NCBI GenBank assembly: GCA_029259975.1
Contig: JAJDEE010000309.1
Span: 1 to 5,917 of the forward strand
Source: Planctomycetota bacterium
GTDB lineage: Bacteria; Planctomycetota; Planctomycetia; Pirellulales; Lacipirellulaceae
Reading direction: 5' to 3'
Length of the DNA stretch: 5,917 bases
Shown here: piece after piece, positions 1-5,917 of the stretch
How positions within the stretch are numbered: position 1 is the stretch's first letter
How the letters are laid out: the number at the start of each line of letters is the position of its first letter
Notes under the pieces: model-generated
What the model was told of the DNA's origin: nothing
Databases searched by the model: none
The model's input: only the letters and a program-made list of their open reading frames with translations
Made by a program: the position numbers and the translations under genes

Positions 1-788
1 AATTTTCGCGTATCCAGTTCACTCCCGATTTGATGCCTGCCGACATTTTGGGGACCAATATGGTCGTCGAAACCGACCAGGGTGGCCGTGTGTTTGAATT
101 TCAGAAGGGGCCAATCTTCACGCAGATTTGTCTCGCCGACGAAATCAATCGCGCTACGCCCAAGACCCAATCGGCGATGCTCGAAGCGATGCAGGAGAAA
201 AAGGTAAGCATCGCCAACAATGTTTTTGAGATGGAGCCGCCATTTTTTGTGATGGCAACACAGAATCCTCTCGAACAGGAAGGCACCTATCCACTTCCCG
301 AGGCGCAGCTCGATCGGTTCTTCTTCAAGCTGATGGTCGGTTACTCGAGCCGTGAAGACTTGGCGGAGATCATCGACCGCACGACTCGCGGAGTGACGAT
401 CGAACCTGACAAAGTGATGGACGGTGCCGAGATCGTCAAATGGCAACAACTCGTGCGCGAAGTGATCGTCGCACCGCACGTGCAAGATTTTATTGTGCGG
501 CTCACGCTGGCCACACATCCCGAAGGCCCCTACGCCCAGCCCAGCACGAACAAATATCTGCGCTGGGGCAGCAGCCCACGCGGGGCGCAGACGCTCGCAC
601 TTGCTGCCAAAGTCCGTGCGCTGCTCGGAGGACGCTACAATGTCAGCTTCGACGATGTGCGCCGCGTCTTTTTGCCTGCGATGCGTCACCGCGTGATTCT
701 CAACTTCGAGGCCGAGGCCGAAGGCATCGACCCCGATCAAGTGCTGACGGACATCGTCAAAAAAGTCCCCGAAAAATCCGAAAGTTAG
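1..788 (+). CDS. MoxR-family AAA+ ATPase, 5'-truncated by the window edge
   Basis: This is the C-terminal 261 residues of a MoxR-type AAA+ ATPase, a cytoplasmic chaperone-like ATPase usually paired with VWA-domain proteins. The frame is open to the left edge (first full codon at 3). The residues before the first possible internal start (TTG at 30, ATG at 33) read RIQFTPDL, a typical MoxR stretch, so the real start and the Walker A loop lie outside. Counting from the codon at 3, Walker B is LADEINR with D46 and E47. Sensor 1 is MATQNP with N88. The arginine finger lies in QLDRF (R105), and the sensor 2 SPRG motif carries R193, followed by a helical lid. The length fits a family of roughly 320-350 residues minus about 60-90. 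The gene ends in TAG, 42 bases before the DUF58 gene, and probably shares its transcript. Family assignment is secure; the substrate is unknown. Confidence 0.95.
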   Translation, partial: FSRIQFTPDLMPADILGTNMVVETDQGGRVFEFQKGPIFTQICLADEINRATPKTQSAMLEAMQEKKVSIANNVFEMEPPFFVMATQNPLEQEGTYPLPEAQLDRFFFKLMVGYSSREDLAEIIDRTTRGVTIEPDKVMDGAEIVKWQQLVREVIVAPHVQDFIVRLTLATHPEGPYAQPSTNKYLRWGSSPRGAQTLALAAKVRALLGGRYNVSFDDVRRVFLPAMRHRVILNFEAEAEGIDPDQVLTDIVKKVPEKSES

Positions 789-830
789 CGGCGTCGGCAA
801 CAACGCACTTCCACCAACTTCGCCTGCCAC

Positions 831-1766
831 GTGCATAGCAACTCCCGACCTCAAGTGTCCACAACCAACACTTCCAAACTACTAACTCCCGAACTACTCA
901 GCCAGCTCGAACGGCTCGAGCTAGTCACGCGCAAGGTCTTTCGTGGTCGCATGAAAGGCGAACGACGCAGCAAGCGCAAAGGCCAAAGTGTCGAGTTCGC
1001 CGATTTTCGCAACTACGTCGCCGGCGACGACCTCCGGCTGCTCGACTGGAACCTCTACGCGCGGCTCGACAAGCTCATCATCAAACTGTTTCTCGAAGAA
1101 GAAGACCTGCATTTTTATACGCTCATCGATTCGAGCCTGTCGATGGATTTTGGCTCCCCGACCAAGCTCGAATACGCCAAGCAGTTGGCCGCCGCTCTCG
1201 GGTTTGTCGGCTTGATTCGCACCGACCGCGTCCGCATCGAAACGCTCAGCCAAGGCGTTGGTGAGCGCGGCCCGATTCTACGTGGGCGGCATAGCGTTTG
1301 GCGGATGCTTGAGCATCTCAATGCGATTCAGCCCGACACGATAACCGCTGAAAAAGGGCCGACACCGCTGGCAGAAGGTGTCAAAAATTTCTGTCTCCGC
1401 AATGCCGGCAAAGGCATCGTCGTGTTGATAAGCGATCTGATGGACAAAGCAGGCTACGAGCAAGCGCTGCGGTACTTTGTTTCGCATCAGGTCGATTGCT
1501 TCGTGATCCATGTCCTTTCGCAAGAAGAACTTGAGCCTGACGTGCAAGGCGATCTCAAACTGGTCGACTGCGAAGATCAAGACGAAGCCGAAATTACCGC
1601 TAGCGCGCCGCTGATAAACCGCTACAAACAAACCTTGAACGCCTTCGTTGCCGGAGCACAGGAGTTTTGCACCAAACGAGGCATGCACTATATTTTGGCA
1701 AACAACCAGATGCCCGTGCAAGAATTGGTCGCACAGCATTTGCGCCGACGAGGGTTGGTGCGCTGA
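831..1766 (+). CDS. DUF58-domain protein with a VWA-like fold, soluble form
   Basis: This 311-residue protein belongs to the DUF58 family, commonly encoded directly after MoxR. The family hallmark lies at residues 60-74: R60-N-Y62, then G65-D66, R69 and D72-W73-N74. The VWA-like half follows with a complete MIDAS pattern: D100-x-S102-x-S104 in LIDSSLSM, T178 in GPTPLAEGV and D202 in LISDLMD. No transmembrane segment is visible, so it is probably cytoplasmic; longer DUF58 proteins carry N-terminal membrane helices that are absent here. Residues 34-50 are strongly basic. The start is uncertain: GTG at 831 gives the longest frame, GTG at 855 is an alternative, and the first ATG (951) would lose conserved N-terminal sequence. 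Neither GTG has a Shine-Dalgarno match. The stop abuts the next ATG (TGAATG), which suggests translational coupling. It is inferred to be a MoxR client or partner; its biochemical activity is unknown. Confidence 0.94.
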   Translation: MHSNSRPQVSTTNTSKLLTPELLSQLERLELVTRKVFRGRMKGERRSKRKGQSVEFADFRNYVAGDDLRLLDWNLYARLDKLIIKLFLEEEDLHFYTLIDSSLSMDFGSPTKLEYAKQLAAALGFVGLIRTDRVRIETLSQGVGERGPILRGRHSVWRMLEHLNAIQPDTITAEKGPTPLAEGVKNFCLRNAGKGIVVLISDLMDKAGYEQALRYFVSHQVDCFVIHVLSQEELEPDVQGDLKLVDCEDQDEAEITASAPLINRYKQTLNAFVAGAQEFCTKRGMHYILANNQMPVQELVAQHLRRRGLVR

Positions 1767-3803
1767 ATGGACTCACTTTTTCGCAACACGCTCAGCCCCG
1801 TTAGCTGGATCTTGCTGGGCATGATCCCACCGGCGATCTTTGCGCTGTATTTCCTGAAGCTCAAACGCCAACCGCTCGAAGTGCCGAGTACGTATCTTTG
1901 GCATCGGGTGCTCGAAGACCTGCACGTCAACAGCCTGTGGCAACGCCTGCGGAAAAGTTTGCTGTTGTTGTTACAATTGCTGATGGTGGCTCTGGCGATG
2001 CTGGCGTTGCTGCGCCCAGGTTGGCAAGGTCAATCGCTCGAAGGCCAGCAATTCATTTTTCTGCTCGACAACTCAGCCAGCATGTCCGCTACCGATACTC
2101 AAAGCGAAGCGAAGCGTCTCGACGTGGCCAAAGGGCGCATCGCGGCCCTAATCGACCAACTCGAGTCCGACATGTCGGCAATGATCATCACCTTCGCCGA
2201 GCAGCCCGACGTCGTGCAGGAGTTTACCAACAACAAGCGGTTATTGCGCGAAGCGCTCGAGCGCATCGAGCCGAGCGCCGGCCAGACTGCCTTGCGCGGA
2301 GCACTAGAATTGGCCGACGGCTTTGCCAATCCCGACCGCGTGATGAATGAAGAGGGCGATCAATCGTTCGAGGTGACGGAGCAGCAAGATGTCGAGCTGT
2401 ACATCTTTAGCGATGGGCGATTTCCCAGTATCGAAGATTTTTCGCTCGGCAATCTGCGGCCTCAGTTTCTGCCGATTGGCTCGTTCGCCGCACAAAACCT
2501 GGCGATTACCGCCTTCAATACTCGTCGTAACGAAGAGCGGCCTGAATTGCAGCAAGCCTTTGTGCAAGTGGCAAACTTTAGCGAGCAGGAGCAAAAGGCA
2601 ATCGTTGAGCTTACGCTCGACAAGCGGTTGCTCGACGCCGCCGAGCTAACGATTCCCCCCAACGGAATCGCTTCGGCGACGTTCAACCTTGCTGGCGAAA
2701 ATGAGGGTGCTCTACGCGCACAGCTCGATATTCCGGCCGAGTTCAAAGACTGCCTTGCCTTGGATAACGAAGCCTACGCCATTCTCAACCAACGGAGCGA
2801 TGGGCAAGTGCTGCTCGTCACGCCCGGCAACACAACGCTCCAAGCAGCATTGGCGACCGAACGCGTAAACCGCCTGGCAAAAATTGAAACGGTGAATCCC
2901 GATGTACTAAAGACGGCAGAATTCCTTGCAAAGGCTCAAACCGAGTTGTACGACCTCATTATTTACGACCAGTGCGTTCCCAGAATGATGCCGCAAGCCA
3001 ATACATTGTTTGTTGGCCGCATGCCGCCATTACCCGATTGGCAGCAACAAGCGCGGGCCGAGCCTGTTGATGCCCCGCAAATTATTGATTGGGTGCGTGG
3101 TCACCCACTATTAAACTTGCTAGAGCTTGGCAACGTGCAGATTGCCGACAGCTTACTCGCCCGACCGCCGCTGGGCGGGCGTATGCTCATCGATTCGACG
3201 CAGGGGCCGTTGTTTGCGATCGCGCCGCGCGATCGATACGAAGATGCTGTCCTCGGTTTTGAAATCGTCGGGACCGAGGCCGATGGCTCGCGAACTTTTA
3301 ATACCGACTGGCCGCGCAAACACAGCTTTCCAGGCTTCTGGCTGAACGTCATCGAATACTTTGCCGGGGGGCAGAGCGCATCGCTCGTACACAACCGACC
3401 CGATCGCATGATGGAAATACGGGTCGATGGCCAAGCGTCCAACCTCGAAGTCGAAATGCCCGACGGCACGCGGCAACTGGTCGCCCTTGAGCAGCCGGGC
3501 CGCTTATCGTATCACGAGACCGGCCAGCTAGGCGTGTATCAAGTGCGCGAGGCAGGGCAAGTCAAAAAGCGGTTTGCTGTTAATTTGTTCGGTCGCGAGG
3601 AAAGCGACATTCGGTTACGCGCACGGCAAGAGACCGAGAAAAGCTTAAAAACAGTCGATTCACTCTCTATCGGTTACATCGACGTTGCCGCCCAATCGCC
3701 GACAGCCGCCGTCCGTCGCGAGCTGTGGAAGCCGCTGCTCGCCGGGGCACTGGTCGTGCTGATGATCGAGTGGTACATCTATAATCGCCGCGTTTATATT
3801 TGA
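1767..3803 (+). CDS. BatA-like membrane protein with VWA domain
   Basis: This 678-residue protein starts with a BatA-type N-terminal region: a hydrophobic segment at about 12-30, a basic loop (KLKRQPLEVPSTYLW, then RLRK), and a second hydrophobic segment at about 64-82 ending in ALLRPGW. The VWA domain follows at about 95-235 with an intact MIDAS: D101-x-S103-x-S105 in LLDNSASM, T174 in GQTALRG and D216 in FSDGRF. Residues about 244-322 look like a beta-sandwich. Residues about 346-440 resemble a degenerate Rossmann or class I glutamine-amidotransferase-like fold (GQVLLVTPG, YDLIIYDQC) without a recognisable catalytic triad. A third hydrophobic segment (655-672) precedes a short basic tail. 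The positive-inside rule puts the loop and tail in the cytoplasm and the VWA region outside. The ATG directly follows the DUF58 stop; GAGGG at 1750-1754, 12 bases upstream, is a weak ribosome-binding candidate. Family placement is firm; function is unknown. Confidence 0.92.
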   Translation: MDSLFRNTLSPVSWILLGMIPPAIFALYFLKLKRQPLEVPSTYLWHRVLEDLHVNSLWQRLRKSLLLLLQLLMVALAMLALLRPGWQGQSLEGQQFIFLLDNSASMSATDTQSEAKRLDVAKGRIAALIDQLESDMSAMIITFAEQPDVVQEFTNNKRLLREALERIEPSAGQTALRGALELADGFANPDRVMNEEGDQSFEVTEQQDVELYIFSDGRFPSIEDFSLGNLRPQFLPIGSFAAQNLAITAFNTRRNEERPELQQAFVQVANFSEQEQKAIVELTLDKRLLDAAELTIPPNGIASATFNLAGENEGALRAQLDIPAEFKDCLALDNEAYAILNQRSDGQVLLVTPGNTTLQAALATERVNRLAKIETVNPDVLKTAEFLAKAQTELYDLIIYDQCVPRMMPQANTLFVGRMPPLPDWQQQARAEPVDAPQIIDWVRGHPLLNLLELGNVQIADSLLARPPLGGRMLIDSTQGPLFAIAPRDRYEDAVLGFEIVGTEADGSRTFNTDWPRKHSFPGFWLNVIEYFAGGQSASLVHNRPDRMMEIRVDGQASNLEVEMPDGTRQLVALEQPGRLSYHETGQLGVYQVREAGQVKKRFAVNLFGREESDIRLRARQETEKSLKTVDSLSIGYIDVAAQSPTAAVRRELWKPLLAGALVVLMIEWYIYNRRVYI

Positions 3804-3829
3804 AGAACGTTTTGAGGGGAGATGACTGA

Positions 3830-3858
3830 TTGAAGACTTGCCATTTTTTCGATATCAT
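3830..3858 (+). promoter_or_regulatory. Candidate sigma-70-like promoter for the methyltransferase gene
   Basis: TTGAAG (3830-3835) matches four of six bases of the -35 consensus. TATCAT (3853-3858) matches five of six of the -10 consensus. The spacer is 17 bases. Transcription would begin near 3865, leaving a leader of about 50 bases that overlaps the tandem repeat. The element sits in the only AT-rich gap between two + strand genes, which supports a separate transcript. It was found by eye, and Planctomycete promoters are poorly characterised, so it is a modest candidate. Confidence 0.33.
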
Positions 3859-3862
3859 CTAT

Positions 3863-3898
3863 CTAATCTCTCCTATCGAACTAATCTCTCATTTCGAA
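3863..3898 (+). repeat. Two head-to-tail copies of an 18-base repeat
   Basis: CTAATCTCTCCTATCGAA (3863-3880) is followed immediately by CTAATCTCTCATTTCGAA (3881-3898). The copies match at 16 of 18 positions, differing only at unit positions 11 and 13. The array ends 19 bases before the methyltransferase ATG. The first copy also forms the right arm of an inverted repeat: TTCGATA (3848-3854) against TATCGAA (3874-3880), seven perfect pairs around a 19-base loop. No U-tract follows, so it is not an intrinsic terminator. It could be a regulator-binding site, a leader element or a neutral duplication. Confidence 0.7.
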
Positions 3899-3917
3899 CA
3901 TTCTTAGCGTGCACAAG

Positions 3918-4655
3918 ATGCCAAACACCCTAAACAAGCGTCGCGCAAAACGCCTCGGCAAGAAACAGCTGCGTCGGAAAGTGCTGCATCGCATCATTTC
4001 TCGCGACTTTGTTTCGCGCATGAATGACGACGAGTACCGTCGAGAAGCCAAACGTGTGTATGGTGGTCCGAAAGGCGCATTTCTCACGGTCGCGAGTACG
4101 CTTTCGCTACACATTCCGATGGGCGAGCGATTGTTTCGCAAACGCAAGTTCGACCTGCGCGGAGTGCGCTCGGCACTCGACGTGGGAAGCGGCGCCGGGC
4201 AGCTCGCCAAGCACCTGCTGAAATACGGCGACCCTGGCATCAACGTGACCTGCACCGACCTGCTGCAACCGATGCTTTGCCGGGCACGGACGCGACTCGA
4301 TAGCCCGGTTCCCGAGTTTGTCGCAGCCGACCTCGCCACGCTGCCATTTGCCGACGGCTCGTTCGACTGCGTCACTTGCGGCTACGTACTCGAACATCTG
4401 CCCGACCCTGTGCCGGGCCTCAAAGAAATGGCCCGCGTACTCCAAACAGGTGGCCGAATGTTCCTGCTCGTCACTGAAGACACATTCTCTGGTGCCTGGA
4501 CGAGCCGCCTTTGGAGTTGCCGCACACACAATCGAAAAGAACTCTTACGCGTTTGCGAAAACCTCGGTCTAATCTTGAAACAAGAAATCTGGTTCACGCG
4601 CATGCACAAAGCCTTCCGAGCAGGCGGGATTTGTGTGGAGATTGTGAAGCAGTAA
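3918..4655 (+). CDS. Class I SAM-dependent methyltransferase (Methyltransf_11-like)
   Basis: The 245-residue product has the core signatures of a class I methyltransferase that transfers a methyl group from S-adenosylmethionine. Motif I is ALDVGSGAG at residues 86-94 with D88. The acidic residue after strand 2 is D114 in CTDLLQPML. AADLATLPFADGSFDCV (136-152) covers the D138 region and motif II. YVLEHLPDP (156-164) is the motif typical of UbiE-like small-molecule methyltransferases, followed by MARVLQTGGRMFL. The first 25 residues are very rich in Lys and Arg, and residues 30-80 are an N-terminal extension I do not recognise. The ATG at 3918 is chosen over the in-frame GTG at 3909 because neither has a Shine-Dalgarno site and ATG is the commoner start. 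The gap of about 114 bases suggests it is not part of the VWA operon. The substrate cannot be inferred; lipid, quinone or sugar acceptors are all possible. Confidence 0.88.
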   Translation: MPNTLNKRRAKRLGKKQLRRKVLHRIISRDFVSRMNDDEYRREAKRVYGGPKGAFLTVASTLSLHIPMGERLFRKRKFDLRGVRSALDVGSGAGQLAKHLLKYGDPGINVTCTDLLQPMLCRARTRLDSPVPEFVAADLATLPFADGSFDCVTCGYVLEHLPDPVPGLKEMARVLQTGGRMFLLVTEDTFSGAWTSRLWSCRTHNRKELLRVCENLGLILKQEIWFTRMHKAFRAGGICVEIVKQ

Positions 4656-4697
4656 AATACAAAGTGCAATTCAATCGTTAGCAGTTTGCAGCATTCA

Positions 4698-5917
4698 CTA
4701 CTCATGCCTCAACGCTTCGATCGGATCAAGCCGCGCCGCGCGCATGGCCGGGTACACGCCAAACAGCACGCCTACGAATACCGAGATTAAGAACGCCAGC
4801 GGAATCGACCATGACACTAGCCGTGGCTCGACGGTACGGATCAACTCGGGCAGAGAATTCATTTGCTCGGGGAACCAGTCGATCAAGCGTTCTCGAAGCC
4901 AGACCGAAAAGGGGCGGCAAAACAATCCGCCCAAGATTCCCAGTCCACCGCCAGTGATTGACAGCACCGTGCTTTCGACTAAAAACTGACGCGTGATGTC
5001 GCGACGTTTGGCTCCCAGCGCGCGTCGGATGCCGATTTCTCGTGTGCGCTCGGTGACGGTCGCGAGCATGATGTTCATGATGCCGATGCCGCCGACGACG
5101 AGCGAAATTGCGGCGATCAAGCCGAGGAAAAGAATAAACATCAGCCGCGTGGTGCGGGCCTGCTGCAGCAATTCAAGCGGAACGGTTACGCCAAAATCGT
5201 CCATCGTGTGATCTTGGGCGATTGTGTTGCTGACGATGCTGGCGGTTTGGATGACGCGGTCGCGATCTGTGACTTGGATCGTAATTTGGCTGATCTCGAG
5301 GATGTCGCGCTGAAATTGTCCAGGCTTCGTGACGATGTCCATGTCGCCGTTACGACGCCACAGCGTAGTGATCGGTACGTAAACATCGCGTGAGTAATCT
5401 TCGGCAGCCAGCGAACCGCCGATGCCTGCCGAAGGCGCCCGCGATTGCATGACACCGACCACCACGTAAAAGTCTTCGTCGATCATGATTCGCTTGCCTA
5501 GCGAATTGCCGCTCGGAAAAAGCCGAACAGCCGTTTCTGCGGCGAGCACACAGTGGTTACTTTCATTGTCCAAATCGGCATCGGTGAGAAAGCGGCCGAG
5601 ATCTTGTTCAAGATGCGTCACCTCGACATAGTCGGGTGAACAGCCGACCAGTCGCCCCTCAAAATGACGCGTCTGGTAGCGAAATTCACGCATGAGTACG
5701 CGAATCGGCAGCGCTTTGTCGATCGTTGGGATAGTTGCAACTAGACGGACGTAGTCGTTACGTGTCAGTCCGTAACCGCTGTCACCGACTTCGTCCGCGG
5801 GCGGCTTGACGGTACGCACGATGATGTTTTTGGCGCCGAGGCTCGCAATCTGTTCCTGTGCCGCGCGGCCGATGCCCTCGCCGATCGCTAGCAGCCAAAT
5901 TACACTCGCTACGCCAA
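4698..5917 (-). CDS. MacB/FtsX-type ABC transporter permease, N-terminus beyond the window
   Basis: The frame is open to the right edge (last full codon 5913-5915) and gives 405 residues ending IEALRHE, a usual ending for this family. Residues 1-12, counted from the edge, are the end of TM1 (GVASVIWLLAIGEG), followed by AQEQIASLGAKNIIVRTVKP at 19-38, the entry to the MacB-type periplasmic core. That core runs to about 255 and includes AETAVRLFPSGNSLGKRI, VVVGVM and DVYVPITTLW. The C-terminal FtsX domain has TM2 (about 258-280), the cytoplasmic signature REIGIRRALGA (292-302), TM3 (about 311-332) and TM4 (about 368-390). Such permeases work with a LolD/MacB-like ATPase to drive mechanotransmission or export of lipoproteins, peptides or drugs across the envelope. 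The ATPase is probably encoded upstream, to the right and outside the window. The substrate is unknown. A GTG at 5819 is an internal valine, not the start. Confidence 0.94.
   Translation of the reverse strand, partial: GVASVIWLLAIGEGIGRAAQEQIASLGAKNIIVRTVKPPADEVGDSGYGLTRNDYVRLVATIPTIDKALPIRVLMREFRYQTRHFEGRLVGCSPDYVEVTHLEQDLGRFLTDADLDNESNHCVLAAETAVRLFPSGNSLGKRIMIDEDFYVVVGVMQSRAPSAGIGGSLAAEDYSRDVYVPITTLWRRNGDMDIVTKPGQFQRDILEISQITIQVTDRDRVIQTASIVSNTIAQDHTMDDFGVTVPLELLQQARTTRLMFILFLGLIAAISLVVGGIGIMNIMLATVTERTREIGIRRALGAKRRDITRQFLVESTVLSITGGGLGILGGLFCRPFSVWLRERLIDWFPEQMNSLPELIRTVEPRLVSWSIPLAFLISVFVGVLFGVYPAMRAARLDPIEALRHE

Noticed and set aside
30..788. MoxR gene starting at TTG 30 or ATG 33 as a complete short protein
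   Set aside because: The frame is open to the window edge and the upstream codons encode conserved MoxR sequence (RIQFTPDL). A start here would also lack Walker A, so the gene is truncated by the window rather than short.
904..922. Inverted repeat AGCTCGA / TCGAGCT near the DUF58 start
   Set aside because: It arises from the repeated Leu-Glu codons of QLERLEL. CTC-GA codon pairs are common throughout the window, so this is expected from codon usage.
1278..1739. Antisense open frame of 153 codons inside the DUF58 gene
   Set aside because: No family features or initiation signal are visible, and the opposite strand carries an intact MIDAS-containing protein.
3158..3181. Inverted repeat CGCCCG / CGGGCG in the VWA gene
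   Set aside because: It is only six bases, lies inside a coding region, and is easily reached by chance in GC-rich codons.
3804..3862. Intrinsic terminator after the VWA gene
   Set aside because: A run of six T occurs at 3844-3849, but no stable GC-rich stem precedes it. The T run lies before the inverted repeat, not after it.
3881..4375. Antisense open frame of 164 codons across the methyltransferase start
   Set aside because: Its product is Ser/Arg-rich with no recognisable domain, and it lies opposite a gene with clear SAM-binding motifs. It is a shadow of the coding strand's codon bias.
4656..4697. Possible bidirectional terminator between the convergent methyltransferase and permease genes
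   Set aside because: The best pairing is five bases (TGCAA at 4665-4669 with TTGCA at 4686-4690) around a 16-base loop, with no flanking U-tract for either direction.

Overview
The window looks like a chromosomal segment from a Planctomycete, probably of the Pirellula/Blastopirellula type. This is an inference from gene content: a MoxR AAA+ ATPase, a soluble DUF58 protein and a large BatA-like von Willebrand factor A (VWA) membrane protein in that order, weak or absent Shine-Dalgarno sites, GTG starts and a moderately GC-rich composition. No rRNA, tRNA, CRISPR array, insertion sequence or phage gene is visible.

Left part (1-3803, + strand): three genes in one direction form a MoxR/DUF58/VWA cluster. 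The MoxR gene is cut by the left edge, so its Walker A segment is outside the window. A 42-base gap leads to the DUF58 gene, whose TGA stop directly abuts the ATG of the VWA gene. Both VWA-type domains keep the metal-binding (MIDAS) residues. By analogy with studied MoxR-VWA pairs, the ATPase probably remodels or loads the VWA proteins. The substrate and physiological role cannot be read from the sequence.

Middle (3804-4655, + strand): a pyrimidine-rich spacer of about 114 bases holds a plausible sigma-70-like promoter and an 18-base tandem duplication. It is followed by a class I SAM-dependent methyltransferase that is probably transcribed separately from the VWA cluster.

Right part (4698-5917, - strand): the C-terminal 405 residues of a MacB/FtsX-type ABC transporter permease, convergent with the methyltransferase and running off the right edge. 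The gap between the two stop codons is 42 bases with no convincing terminator.

All five genes belong to known families. The points most worth a second look are the predicted placement of two intact MIDAS domains on opposite sides of the membrane, the C-terminal Rossmann-like region of the VWA protein, the stop-free frame linking MoxR to DUF58, and the tandem repeat in the methyltransferase leader.
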